DNA from: Streptomyces melanogenes
Lineage (GTDB): Bacteria; Actinomycetota; Actinomycetes; Streptomycetales; Streptomycetaceae
Length of the DNA: 64,000 bases
Direction of reading: 5' to 3'
NCBI RefSeq assembly: GCF_014649795.1
Contig: NZ_BMTS01000001.1
Coordinates: 248,001 to 312,000 of the forward strand
This document shows positions 45,808-54,802 of the stretch, piece after piece. Position 1 is the stretch's first letter. The number at the start of each line of letters is the position of its first letter. The notes beneath the pieces were generated by a model. The model ran no database searches. It saw nothing but the letters and a program-made list of their open reading frames with translations, and was not told the DNA's origin. The position numbers and the translations under genes are program-made.

Positions 45808-46407
45808 TCACCCCTCCCGCACAGCGATCGCCAGAAAGCGCGCGTCCTCGTCCACGTACGACACCATCCGCCAGCCCGCCCCCGCGAGCAGCGGCCGCAG
45901 CTGTGGCTCCGCCCGGAGGTCGTCCGGTGTGATCTGCCGCCCCTGGCGTGCGGCGAGGGCCGCGCGTCCGATGGGGTGGAAGAGCGCCAACTGCCCACCC
46001 GGCCGTACCACCCGCGCCAACTCCCGGAGATTTCCCTCGGGTTCCGGAAGGTGCGAGATCAGGCCTGCCCCGAACACCGCATCCAGCGCTCCAGTCTGCA
46101 GCGGCAGCCTGGCCACATCGCCGAGCGCCAACGACCCGGCTCGGTCGCGCCCGGCCCGTACCGCCGCTTCCAGCATCTCGGGCGTCAGATCGAGCCCGAG
46201 CACCGTGCCACCGGGGCCCACCGCGTCCCGGAGCGGCGGCAGTGCGCGGCCCGTTCCGCACCCGGCGTCGAGTACGGCGGCTCCGGAGCGCAGTCCCAGC
46301 TCCGCGACCGCCGCCGCGTATGCCGGCCCGTCGTCCGGAAAGCGGTTGTCCCAGTCCGCTGCGCGAGCGCCGAAGAATTCCTGAACGTGCATGTGGTCGT
46401 CGGCCAT
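45808..46407 (-). CDS. Class I SAM-dependent methyltransferase
   Basis: 199 residues from the ATG at 46407. Motif I VLDAGCGTGRALPPL (about residues 44-58), the acidic ribose-binding loop LGLDLTPEML and motif III-like LARVVRPGGQLALFHP are all present, as in UbiE/COQ5-type (Methyltransf_11) enzymes. The N-terminus (VQEFFGARAADWDNRF) is usual for this group. Acceptor unknown. It is convergent with the hydrolase gene. Confidence 0.9.
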   Translation of the reverse strand: MADDHMHVQEFFGARAADWDNRFPDDGPAYAAAVAELGLRSGAAVLDAGCGTGRALPPLRDAVGPGGTVLGLDLTPEMLEAAVRAGRDRAGSLALGDVARLPLQTGALDAVFGAGLISHLPEPEGNLRELARVVRPGGQLALFHPIGRAALAARQGRQITPDDLRAEPQLRPLLAGAGWRMVSYVDEDARFLAIAVREG

Positions 46408-46587
46408 ATGCCCATGATCTCGCACAGGATCAAACGGTCCGCCTCTGACTCGGCTGGCTGAAACAAGTCGTCGGTGCGCACGTTCGAACGCGGCACGATC
46501 GTTCAGGGGCCTAGTTGTGTCAATTTTCAACGGCTTTCGAAATGCGCCCCTGCCGTGCGCCCCCGGCCGGACTACCGTCCCGGGGCC

Positions 46588-47418
46588 ATGGGACACCTGG
46601 ACCACGCCGCCTTCGGCTGGCTGACCCCCGTGCTGTCGTACGCGATGGCCTGTATCGGCGCCGCCCTCGGGCTGCGCTGCACCGTCAGGGCGCTCTCGGC
46701 GACCGGCCGCTCCCGCCGCAACTGGCTGGTCACGGCAGCGTCCGCGATCGGCACCGGCATCTGGACCATGCACTTCGTGGCCATGCTCGGCTTCGCCGTC
46801 ACCGGCACGGACATTCGCTTCGACGTGCCACTCACCCTCCTCAGTCTTCTCGTCGCGATGCTCGTCGTCGGTGCGGGTGTCTTCGCCGTCGGCTACGGCA
46901 AGGACCGCACCCGCGCCCTGCTGCTGGGCGGCCTCACCACCGGTCTCGGCGTCGCCAGCATGCACTACCTCGGCATGGCGGCCCTGCGACTGCACGGCCA
47001 GATCCACTACGACCCCGCGCTCGTAGGTCTCTCCGTGCTCATCGCGGTCGTCGCGGCCACCGCGGCCCTATGGGCCGGACTCAACATCAAGTCGCCTGCC
47101 GCTGTCGCCGTCGCCGCCCTGGTCATGGGCGCGGCCGTGAGCAGCATGCACTACACCGGCATGATCGCAGTGAGTGTGCACGTCACCCCGTCCGGCGCGG
47201 ATCTGCCGGGAGCGACGGCCATGCAGTTCATCTTCCCCCTCGCGGTCGGTCTCGGCTCCTATCTCTTCATCACCTCCGCCTTCGTCGCGCTCTCGCCCAC
47301 CGCCGGGGAGCGCAGCGCCTACCGCTCCGCCGAACTCACGGACATGGGCGCGCCGCCCGCCGCTTCCCCTCGCGACGCGAGCGCCCCTGAGTGCATTCGT
47401 GCATCCGGCCCCCTCTGA
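46588..47418 (+). CDS. MHYT-domain membrane sensor protein
   Basis: 276 residues from the ATG at 46588. Seven membrane helices carry the three MHYT-type motifs: WTMHFVAM, SMHYLGMAA and SMHYTGMIA. These Met/His pairs are proposed to bind copper and sense O2, CO or NO at the outer membrane face. Unlike the well-known bacterial forms there is no attached GGDEF/EAL domain, so the output must pass to another protein. It lies 118 bp before the conservon sensor kinase on the same strand. Confidence 0.9.
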   Translation: MGHLDHAAFGWLTPVLSYAMACIGAALGLRCTVRALSATGRSRRNWLVTAASAIGTGIWTMHFVAMLGFAVTGTDIRFDVPLTLLSLLVAMLVVGAGVFAVGYGKDRTRALLLGGLTTGLGVASMHYLGMAALRLHGQIHYDPALVGLSVLIAVVAATAALWAGLNIKSPAAVAVAALVMGAAVSSMHYTGMIAVSVHVTPSGADLPGATAMQFIFPLAVGLGSYLFITSAFVALSPTAGERSAYRSAELTDMGAPPAASPRDASAPECIRASGPL

Positions 47419-47536
47419 CCCCGTTCACCCCTCGCCCATCCACTCTCCACAACGACCGCTCATGGCCCGAAGTTCCGGTCGCAGAACAGCCGTTCCCGGA
47501 TTTTTTGCAGAACCGTTCCCGTAAGCGAGGCGATCC

Positions 47537-50305
47537 GTGCGCACACCCCGCAAGGCCCCGGGCGCCGCCCCCGGGCCGCTTCCCCCGTCACCCTCACCCG
47601 CACGCGGCCGACGCGCGCACGCCGGCCCGCCCGCCGCCGAGTACGACTCCGCAAGGGCAGGCCGGAGCGAGGGTCCAGGGGCATATCAGCGAGCGTTCCG
47701 TGCGCGCCCGGAATCAGGGGAGCCGGGTGAGCCGGGGGAGTCGGGGCTGCGTGGGCGGCTGCGCCCGACGACCGTCCGGGCCAAGATCGTGTCTTTGCTA
47801 ATGGTTCCGGTCGTCTCGCTGCTGGCCCTCTGGGGATTCGCCACCGTCACGACCGCGCAGGACGTTTCGGCTCTGCGCCAGCTGCGCCGTATCGACGAGC
47901 AGGTGCGTACGCCCGTGGCCGCGGCGGTCGCTGAGCTCCAGGCCGAACGGCGCTCGGCGGTACGGTACTTGGCCGCCCCGGCCGACGACCGTGCGACCGC
48001 GTACACCCAGCAGGCCAAGCGCACCGACGGCGCGCTCGCTCGGTTCCGCCTCGGCGACAAGAACACCGTCGCGGACGAAGGTGACCTTCCTGGCGGCGCG
48101 GCCGACCGGCTGCGGCAGTTCGTGTCCCGCGCCCAGCAACTGCCTGCCCTGCGGGCGAACGCCCTCGGTCGGAAGGCCGGCTGGGACGCCGCCTACCAGC
48201 AGTACACCGACACCATCGCGCTCGCCTTCGACGTGACCGGTGCGCTCACCGGCATCAAGGACGGCTCACTCGGCTCCGACGCGCGCGTGGTCCACGAGTT
48301 CAGCCGCGCGGCGGAGATGCTGGCCCGAGAGGATGCCCTGCTCAGTTCAGCCCAGCTCGCGCGCACATTCACTGCTGCCCATCACACCGCGTTCGCCGGT
48401 GCCGTCGACTCGCGCCGCACCCTCACCGACGCCGCCACAGCCGACCTGAGCGGCACGGAACGCGCTGCCTGGCGCACCCTGAGCGGGCAGCCCGCGTACA
48501 CCGCGCTCCGCGCCGCCGAGGACAAGGTGCTGACCGCGACGCCCGGACGCGACGCGGCCCAGGCTGTACCGGACGCTTCCTGGGACGACGCGCTCACCGC
48601 AATTCAGAAGGGCATGCGCGACATCGAGTCCGGTGCCGCGCGCGATGTCGTGGGCCGCGCCGATCCGTTCGCCCGAGGCCTGCTCACCCCGGCCGGGGCG
48701 GCCGTCCTCTTCGGGCTGGTGGCTGTGGCCGCCTCCCTGGTCATCTCCGTCCGGATCGGCCGGGGTCTCGTCGTCGAGCTGGTCAGCCTCCGCAATACGG
48801 CCCTGGAGATCGCCCGGCGTAAACTCCCGGCCGCCATGGGCCGGTTGAGGGCGGGTGAAGACCTGGACGTCGAGGCCGAAGCACCCCGGGGTCCGGCGTC
48901 CGAGGACGAGATCGGCCAGGTCGGGGAAGCGCTCGGCACCGTCCACCGGGCCGCGCTGGCCGCCGCTGTGGAGCGGGCCGAACTCGCCAGCGGCATCTCG
49001 GGGGTCTTCGTCAACCTCGCCCGCCGCAGTCAGGTCCTCGTCCACCGCCAGCTCAATCTGCTCGACAGCATGGAACGCCGTGCCGAGGACCCGGGAGAAC
49101 TGGGCGACCTGTTCCGCCTCGACCACCTCACCACCCGGATGCGCCGCCACGCGGAGAGCCTGATCATCCTGTCCGGGGCCGCCCCCGGGCGTGCCTGGAG
49201 CGTGCCCGTCCCGCTCACCAGTGTCGTACGGGCGGCGGTGTCGGAGGTCGAGGACTACGCGCGCGTAGAGGTACGCCCGCTTCCCGAGGCGGCCGTCGCC
49301 GGAGGCGCGGTCGCCGACCTCACCCATCTGCTGGCCGAACTCGTGGAGAACGCCGCGCAGTTCTCGCCGCCCCACACCAAGGTGCGCGTCAGCGGCGAAC
49401 CCGTCGGCAACGGCTACGCACTGGAGATCGAGGACCGGGGTCTGGGTATGGGCAGGGAGAGCCTCGACGAGGCGAACCACCGGATCGAGCACTCCGAGGC
49501 CGTCCACCTCTTCGACACCGACCGTCTCGGCCTCTTCGTGGTCAGCCGGCTCGCCGCACGGCACGGCATCAAGGTGCAGCTGCGCACCTCGCCGTACGGC
49601 GGTACCACTGCCGTCGTCCTTCTGCCCACTGGGCTGCTGGACAGCGCCATCACCGCCGTCACGCGACAGGCAACGCGCTCCGGGCTCGACACGGAGCGGG
49701 TACCCCTTGCCAGGTCCGGCGCCGAGCACGACGACCGCGCGCCCACTGCTGTGCGACACGAACGACGCAGACCGCTCGCCCCGGCGCCAGGCCCACGGCC
49801 GGAACCGACAGTTGACGATCGCCCGGCGAGCCCCAGCAGGACCGCGCCCACCGCGCCGACCGCAATACGCCCCGCCCTCGTCGCCCAGCCCGAAACTCCA
49901 TCCACGCGCGCGACGACCGCGCCCGCGACGGTCCCCACACCACCGCCCGGTGTGACCACGCTGCGTCAGCGGGCCCGGACTGTCGCTCCCGACAGCGCCC
50001 ACGGCGACGGACTTCCGCGCCGCGTACGCCAGGCGAGCCTCGCCCCCCAACTACGCGAAGCCCCCACCGAGGAACCCCAGACCGATGAAACCGCCGACAC
50101 CCGCACCCCGGAGCAAGTCCGGGACCGTATGACGGCGTACATGGGCGGCTGGGCCCGTGGAGGTGCCTCCCGTGCCGGCGCGGCTCAAGGCACCGCCACT
50201 CGCGCCCCTGAAACCGACGCTGACACCGATCGCACCACCAGCGGCCCTTCTGCCGCCGAAGACGCCTGCGGCGACGACCACCCGAGCGAAGGAGACCACG
50301 CATGA
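47537..50305 (+). CDS. cvnA: Conservon sensor histidine kinase CvnA
   Basis: 922 residues from a GTG at 47537 (GAGG upstream). A 75-residue Pro/Gly-rich leader precedes helix 1 (IVSLLMVPVVSLLALWGF), a large extracytoplasmic nitrate/nitrite-sensing-like helical domain (residues about 110-380), helix 2 (VLFGLVAVAASLVISVRIG) and a HAMP-like segment. The histidine-containing region is LFRLDHLTTRMRRH. The ATPase domain shows N box ELVENAAQFSPP (about 600), G1 EDRGLGMG and G2 RLGLFVVSRLAARHG. A disordered Pro/Thr/Ala tail follows. It starts the four-gene conservon and its stop overlaps cvnB. Confidence 0.93.
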   Translation: MRTPRKAPGAAPGPLPPSPSPARGRRAHAGPPAAEYDSARAGRSEGPGAYQRAFRARPESGEPGEPGESGLRGRLRPTTVRAKIVSLLMVPVVSLLALWGFATVTTAQDVSALRQLRRIDEQVRTPVAAAVAELQAERRSAVRYLAAPADDRATAYTQQAKRTDGALARFRLGDKNTVADEGDLPGGAADRLRQFVSRAQQLPALRANALGRKAGWDAAYQQYTDTIALAFDVTGALTGIKDGSLGSDARVVHEFSRAAEMLAREDALLSSAQLARTFTAAHHTAFAGAVDSRRTLTDAATADLSGTERAAWRTLSGQPAYTALRAAEDKVLTATPGRDAAQAVPDASWDDALTAIQKGMRDIESGAARDVVGRADPFARGLLTPAGAAVLFGLVAVAASLVISVRIGRGLVVELVSLRNTALEIARRKLPAAMGRLRAGEDLDVEAEAPRGPASEDEIGQVGEALGTVHRAALAAAVERAELASGISGVFVNLARRSQVLVHRQLNLLDSMERRAEDPGELGDLFRLDHLTTRMRRHAESLIILSGAAPGRAWSVPVPLTSVVRAAVSEVEDYARVEVRPLPEAAVAGGAVADLTHLLAELVENAAQFSPPHTKVRVSGEPVGNGYALEIEDRGLGMGRESLDEANHRIEHSEAVHLFDTDRLGLFVVSRLAARHGIKVQLRTSPYGGTTAVVLLPTGLLDSAITAVTRQATRSGLDTERVPLARSGAEHDDRAPTAVRHERRRPLAPAPGPRPEPTVDDRPASPSRTAPTAPTAIRPALVAQPETPSTRATTAPATVPTPPPGVTTLRQRARTVAPDSAHGDGLPRRVRQASLAPQLREAPTEEPQTDETADTRTPEQVRDRMTAYMGGWARGGASRAGAAQGTATRAPETDADTDRTTSGPSAAEDACGDDHPSEGDHA

Positions 50306-50739
50306 TCGACCACCAGAGGCTCGACTCCCCGCTCCGCGCCGGGGAGGTCGACTGGCTGCTCGACGACCTGGTCCTGCGGGTCGGCGAGGTCCGGCACGCC
50401 GTCGTCCTGTCCAACGACGGACTGGCCGTCGGCGCGTCCAACGGCCTCAGCCGCGAGGACGCCGAGCATCTCGCGGCCGTCGCCTCGGGGTTCCACAGTC
50501 TCGCCAAGGGAGCCGGACGCCACTTCCACACCGGAGGTGTGCGACAGACGATGGTCGAGATGGACGAAGGTTTCCTCTTCGTCGCCGCGGCGGGGGATGG
50601 CTCCTGCCTCGCCGTGCTGAGCACCCTCACCTCGGACATCGGGCTCATCGCCTACGAGATGGCCCGCCTCGTCAGGCGTGTCGGCGAGCATCTGCACACC
50701 CCGCCCCGGCACACCGCGCCGCCCCCGGCCGCTGGTTGA
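50302..50739 (+). CDS. cvnB: Roadblock/LC7 protein CvnB
   Basis: 145 residues; the ATG overlaps the cvnA stop. The whole length is a roadblock/LC7 fold (WLLDDLVLRVGEVRHAVVLS, LAAVASGFHSLAKGAGRHF and GDGSCLAVLSTL). Such proteins regulate small GTPases, as MglB does for MglA in Myxococcus, so CvnB likely controls CvnD nucleotide state. A Pro-rich tail ends it. A second, very similar copy is encoded at 51863. Confidence 0.94.
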   Translation: MIDHQRLDSPLRAGEVDWLLDDLVLRVGEVRHAVVLSNDGLAVGASNGLSREDAEHLAAVASGFHSLAKGAGRHFHTGGVRQTMVEMDEGFLFVAAAGDGSCLAVLSTLTSDIGLIAYEMARLVRRVGEHLHTPPRHTAPPPAAG

Positions 50740-50765
50740 CCGGACGACGAGGGACGTCACACCCC

Positions 50766-51179
50766 ATGACCGAGCACGAGGAGGCCGACCCGGCGCCGGC
50801 GGCGAGCCGCTGGTACGACGCCGATGCGGGTCCGCTCGTCCGCCCCTACGCCATGACGGGCGGCCGCACCGAACCGGCCGCCGGTGGTATCCGACTGGAC
50901 TTCATCGCCCTGGTCTCGATGGCCGCGGACGCTCCGGGCCCCGCCGAGGAGTCGCTGCTGGGGCCCGAACACCGCTCCCTGCTCGCCCTGTGCCGGACGG
51001 AGACCCAGTCGGTCGCCGAGCTGGCCGCCGACGCGGATCTGCCCGTCGGGGTCGTCCGGGTCCTCATCGGCGACCTCCTCGAAGCCGGTCACATCAGCGT
51101 GCACCGGCCCGTGCCGCCCGCGCAGTTGCCCGACGAGAAGATCCTGAGAGAAGTGATCGATGGACTCCGAGCACTCTGA
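50766..51179 (+). CDS. cvnC: DUF742 protein CvnC
   Basis: 137 residues from the ATG at 50766. The sequence SLVRPY-type start (GPLVRPYAMTGGRTEP) and the winged-helix-like QSVAELAADADLPVGVVRVL followed by LLEAGHISVHRP are the DUF742 pattern. It likely mediates protein contact in the conservon complex. Its 3' end overlaps the start of cvnD by 20 bp. Confidence 0.92.
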   Translation: MTEHEEADPAPAASRWYDADAGPLVRPYAMTGGRTEPAAGGIRLDFIALVSMAADAPGPAEESLLGPEHRSLLALCRTETQSVAELAADADLPVGVVRVLIGDLLEAGHISVHRPVPPAQLPDEKILREVIDGLRAL

Positions 51180-51753
51180 CCCCACTCCCGCCCTCGCGCT
51201 GAAAATACTGGTCGCGGGCGGCTTCGGGGTCGGCAAGACCACCCTCGTCGGCGCCGTCAGCGAGATCCGGCCCCTGCGCACCGAAGAACTGCTCAGCGAG
51301 GCGGGCGAGGACGTCGACGACACCGACGGCGTCGACCACAAGACGACCACCACGGTGGCCATGGACTTCGGCCGCATCACCATCCGGTCGGGGCTGTCGC
51401 TCTACCTGTTCGGCACCCCTGGACAGGATCGCTTCTGGTTCCTGTGGGACGAGTTGTCGCAAGGCACGCTCGGCGCCGTCGTCCTGGCCGACACCCGCCG
51501 CCTGGAGGACTGCTTCCCCGCCGTCGACTACTTCGAGCACCGCCGCATTCCGTTCGTCGTCGGCGTCAACTGCTTCGCGGGCTCGCGCGCCTACGGCGCC
51601 CACGAGGTCTCCCAAGCCCTCGACCTCGACCAGGGCACCCCCGTCGTGCTGTGCGACGCCCGCGACCGCGACTCCGGAAAGGAGGTCCTGATCCGCCTCG
51701 TCGAGTACGCCGGGCGCGTTCACACCGCCCGGCTGCTCGACTCCGTGGGCTGA
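51160..51753 (+). CDS. cvnD: Small GTPase CvnD
   Basis: 197 residues. P-loop GGFGVGKTT (residues 20-28), switch II FGTPGQDRFWFLWDE, and a divergent base-recognition motif VGVNCF in place of NKxD, which is usual for this MglA/CvnD type. The protein starts inside cvnC (20-bp overlap), so its translation is coupled. It is the output switch of the membrane kinase system. Confidence 0.94.
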   Translation: MDSEHSDPTPALALKILVAGGFGVGKTTLVGAVSEIRPLRTEELLSEAGEDVDDTDGVDHKTTTTVAMDFGRITIRSGLSLYLFGTPGQDRFWFLWDELSQGTLGAVVLADTRRLEDCFPAVDYFEHRRIPFVVGVNCFAGSRAYGAHEVSQALDLDQGTPVVLCDARDRDSGKEVLIRLVEYAGRVHTARLLDSVG

Positions 51754-51862
51754 GCGCTGCCGCTACCGCCCGCAGGCCCTGCTTGCCCCCACGCGAACCA
51801 TGGGTAAGGCTTGCCGCAGACCTGGGGGGAAACGGGGAACGCATGAGTGGGGTGAGGCCGTA

Positions 51863-52273
51863 ATGGCACTGAACAAGGAACTCGACTGGCTGCTCGACGA
51901 CCTGACCAAGCGGGTCGAGCACGTGCGGCACGCCATCGTCCTGTCCAACGACGGTCTGGTCACCGGCGCCAGCGCCGACCTACCCCGCGAGGACGCGGAA
52001 CACCTCGCCGCGGTGTCCTCGGGGCTGCATAGCCTGGCGAAGGGGTCCGGCCGCCACTTCCGGGCCGGCCGGGTGCGGCAGACGATGGTCGAGTTCGACG
52101 AGGCGGTTCTCTTCGTCACGGCTGCGGGCGACGGGAGTTGCCTGTGCGTGCTGGGCACCGCCGAGGCCGACATCGGCCAGATCGCGTACGAGATGACGCT
52201 GCTGGTCAATCGGGTCGGTGAGCACCTCGGCGTCGCGGCACGGCGGCCAGGCCCCCCGGTTTCCGACCTCTGA
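51863..52273 (+). CDS. Second roadblock/LC7 protein (CvnB paralogue)
   Basis: 136 residues from the ATG at 51863 (GTGAGG upstream). It aligns along its full length with CvnB at 50302, sharing WLLDDL, VRHA-VLSNDGL, REDAEHLAAV and GDGSCL-VL; by eye about two thirds of positions are identical. It lacks the Pro-rich tail. It lies 109 bp beyond cvnD, outside the overlap chain, so it may have its own promoter. It could replace or compete with CvnB in controlling CvnD. Confidence 0.9.
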   Translation: MALNKELDWLLDDLTKRVEHVRHAIVLSNDGLVTGASADLPREDAEHLAAVSSGLHSLAKGSGRHFRAGRVRQTMVEFDEAVLFVTAAGDGSCLCVLGTAEADIGQIAYEMTLLVNRVGEHLGVAARRPGPPVSDL

Positions 52274-52312
52274 TCAGCGGTTCTCCGGCGAAGTCGGTTC
52301 GGTCGGCGAAAG

Positions 52313-52321
52313 TTATCCACA
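52313..52321 (+). promoter_or_regulatory. Single DnaA-box-like site
   Basis: TTATCCACA matches the classical DnaA box exactly. It lies 73 bp before the ATG at 52395, in the spacer after the second roadblock gene. A single site may be chance. Confidence 0.3.
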
Positions 52322-52394
52322 GGCCGAGCGGGATGTCCGCACGGAGGGTTACGGTCGTCACCGAGAGTATTCGCAACTCGCGGGGGAGGACCTC

Positions 52395-53435
52395 ATGACC
52401 ACCACGACCACGGCCGAAGTGAGCGGAAAGACCGTCACCTTGGGCCGGGCGGCCCAGCAACTGGACCTGAAACGAGGCGAATTCGACCTCGCCGTGCAGC
52501 TCGGCCATGTCCGCACCGTGCGGGAAGACCTCGGCGCGCGCCCACGGGTCGCACAGGAAGAGGTCGAGCGGATCCGCTCGGCCGAGGACTTCCCGGAAGC
52601 CCTGCGTGAACGAGTACGCGTGGTGGGTACGGCGGAGGCGTCGCAGCTGCTCGACGTGCCCGCCCACCGTTTCACGCGACTCGCCCGCGGCGGCCACTTC
52701 ACGCCGGTCAAGTGCTACCTCAACCGATACAGGGCCGTCGTCTGGCTCTACCTCGCCGAAGAGCTGACCGACCTGGCCCTGCGGCATCCGGAGCTGCTCA
52801 CCGACCGTCAGCTGCCCAAGGAGACACTGGTCCGGCTGGGCGCGGGCGAGGACCGGCGTCCGCGCAACTGGCGCGGTCGGCGCGCCGCCATGCTGCTGCA
52901 GCAGACCGACGACCCCTGGGAGCGAGCCGCGGGCATCGCCTCCGCGCTCGACGCCGCGCATCTGGCGGAGCTGGTCACGGACCCGTACGAGCTCGCCTAT
53001 CTGAGCAGGCTCCGACCCGAAACGGCCAGGGTCGGCCCGGATTCGCCCGCCGCTCGGGAGATCATCGAGCGGCTGCAACTGGCCCAGGACCCGGACGAGG
53101 TTCTCTGGCACCGCATGGATCTCGCGCAGCACCTGAGCATCGCCCGCTCGGCCCGTCCAGCACCGAGGCCGGAGTGGGAACGCCCCGCGATCGGCACGAC
53201 CGCGACTGCGACGGCCATCGCGCGCCCGGCCCACGTGCCTGCGCCCGCTTCCTCTCCCGGACCGACGGAGCTCAAGCCGAGTCAACTCCGGCAGAGCTAT
53301 CCCAAGGGGAGGGAACTCGAGCCGGTCGGAGTCGAGCGCGTGGAGTCGAGGGGCGGCCACGGAAGGCTCAGGCGCGGCCTGGCACGCTTGCGTCGGCCCA
53401 GGACGGCCGCCCGCTCGTCCACCACCGCGCCCTGA
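52395..53435 (+). CDS. Conserved Streptomyces protein of DUF6397 type
   Basis: 346 residues from the ATG at 52395, behind GGGGGAGGACC. Residues 5-130 look like tandem helix-turn-helix-like elements (VTLGRAAQQLDLKRGEFDLA and EASQLLDVPAHRFTRLARGG). The middle is helical with charged motifs (LPKETLVRLGAGEDRRPRNW), and the C-terminus is a basic, Pro-rich tail (RLRRGLARLRRPRTAARS). I associate it with DUF6397, from memory. It follows the roadblock paralogue and may be a DNA-binding output of the conservon, which is inference. Confidence 0.75.
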   Translation: MTTTTTAEVSGKTVTLGRAAQQLDLKRGEFDLAVQLGHVRTVREDLGARPRVAQEEVERIRSAEDFPEALRERVRVVGTAEASQLLDVPAHRFTRLARGGHFTPVKCYLNRYRAVVWLYLAEELTDLALRHPELLTDRQLPKETLVRLGAGEDRRPRNWRGRRAAMLLQQTDDPWERAAGIASALDAAHLAELVTDPYELAYLSRLRPETARVGPDSPAAREIIERLQLAQDPDEVLWHRMDLAQHLSIARSARPAPRPEWERPAIGTTATATAIARPAHVPAPASSPGPTELKPSQLRQSYPKGRELEPVGVERVESRGGHGRLRRGLARLRRPRTAARSSTTAP

Positions 53436-53494
53436 CGCTGGTGGCAGTGATGACAAGGACAGGATTCCTCAGCGGGATCGGAGCCGTGGTCGGA

Positions 53495-54655
53495 TCAGCT
53501 CTGCACCGAATGCTGTGCGGTGGCCGGAGGCCGTCCCCGCCGCCCGTGTCCGCGCCTGCGTGTGCGGTCCCGCTGTGGCCACACCAGCACGTACGTCGTG
53601 GAGATCACCACGAACGCGAGACGTATCAGACCCCGTGCCGAGTCGTCCGGGACGACGAAAACGCTGCCGTACAGGGCGATCAGCGCGAGCCAGCTCCACC
53701 ACGGCACCAGCCGGCGCTGCCCGATCACGTCCCACAGGAGTGTGCCCAGCAGGACGGACGCCGTGTAGTACGTGTAGACGCTCGGGTCCAGGACGATGCG
53801 GGCGTTGGCGCCGAGCAGCACCACGGCCGTCCAGCGTTTGCGCCAGACCGCGATGCCGCCGAGCACCAGGCTCAGCGCGGCCTGGGCGGGCCGGTCCCAA
53901 CCGGGGGTCTCGGCGTCGCCGACACCCAGCCAGCGCAGCGCGGAGGCGGGTTGGTTGGGTATCGCGAATCCGGTGGCGGCGAAGCTGTCCGCGTTGCCGA
54001 TGAAGAACGGCAGCCAGGCCAGGGCGACGAGGCCGGCGCACCACAGCCCGGCCCGCAGCCACGACTGTCGGGGAAGCGCGAAGAGCAGCATGGCGAAGCC
54101 CAGCGCGGTCGGTTTGGAGTCCATCGCCAAGGCGAGCCAGATGCCCGTTCCGGCCGCGTTGCCACGGGTGACCGCCCGCACGGCGAGAGTCGTGAAGAAC
54201 AGCGCCAGCACATCGTCGAGATGGCCGAACCGGACCGAGACCTCGATCCACATCGGGATGAAGGCCAGCCCCGCGATGAGGACGCGCTGGCGCAGCCGCT
54301 GGTGGTTGGTGCCCGTGCCCAGGAAGTGCCAGGCGGCGCTGCGGCCGACCAGCACCACGATCACCAGCCCGAGCACCGACATCAGCGCCGCGGCCAGGAA
54401 CTGCCCGGTCGAGTCGGGGAACGGGTTGAACAGCCCGGCGATCAGAAAGCTGACGGGCCCCATCTGGAGCTCGGGATGGTGGGCGTACAAGTTGAGCCCG
54501 CCGGTGCCGTCGCCGGACGGCCCCTGGTAGATCAGCTCCCCGCCAGTGCGCAGATAGTGCCAGGAGAAGCCGCCGTTCGGCTCCACCACGGCGAACCAGA
54601 GCACGGTCCATGCGGTGAGCAGCACGAGGTGCATCCGCTGGCTGATGGCCGGCAC
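53495..54655 (-). CDS. Multi-pass membrane protein, GT-C/GT87-like
   Basis: 386 residues from a GTG at 54655 (AGGAG about 10 nt upstream). Nine or more hydrophobic helices are visible. The segment VSVRFGHLDDVLALFFTTLA, with an acidic pair after GH, resembles the active loop of polyprenol-phosphate-dependent glycosyltransferases (DUF2029/GT87). The C-terminus is a basic Arg-rich tail. It would transfer a sugar from a lipid carrier outside the membrane. Recognition is by pattern only. It lies downstream of the copper-oxidase gene on the same strand. Confidence 0.65.
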   Translation of the reverse strand: MPAISQRMHLVLLTAWTVLWFAVVEPNGGFSWHYLRTGGELIYQGPSGDGTGGLNLYAHHPELQMGPVSFLIAGLFNPFPDSTGQFLAAALMSVLGLVIVVLVGRSAAWHFLGTGTNHQRLRQRVLIAGLAFIPMWIEVSVRFGHLDDVLALFFTTLAVRAVTRGNAAGTGIWLALAMDSKPTALGFAMLLFALPRQSWLRAGLWCAGLVALAWLPFFIGNADSFAATGFAIPNQPASALRWLGVGDAETPGWDRPAQAALSLVLGGIAVWRKRWTAVVLLGANARIVLDPSVYTYYTASVLLGTLLWDVIGQRRLVPWWSWLALIALYGSVFVVPDDSARGLIRLAFVVISTTYVLVWPQRDRTRRRGHGRRGRPPATAQHSVQS

Positions 54656-54802
54656 GTGTGTTCAGCTCCTGTTTCCCCGCCGGGTACGTCGATAGCTCGC
54701 AGGGGCCTGCGGAGCCCGGCAGGGAAGACGGGAGTCCGGTGCGACTCGTTCATCGGGGCACGCAATTGTGCTTCCGCCCACACCCGAAGGGTGAGGAACG
54801 GG

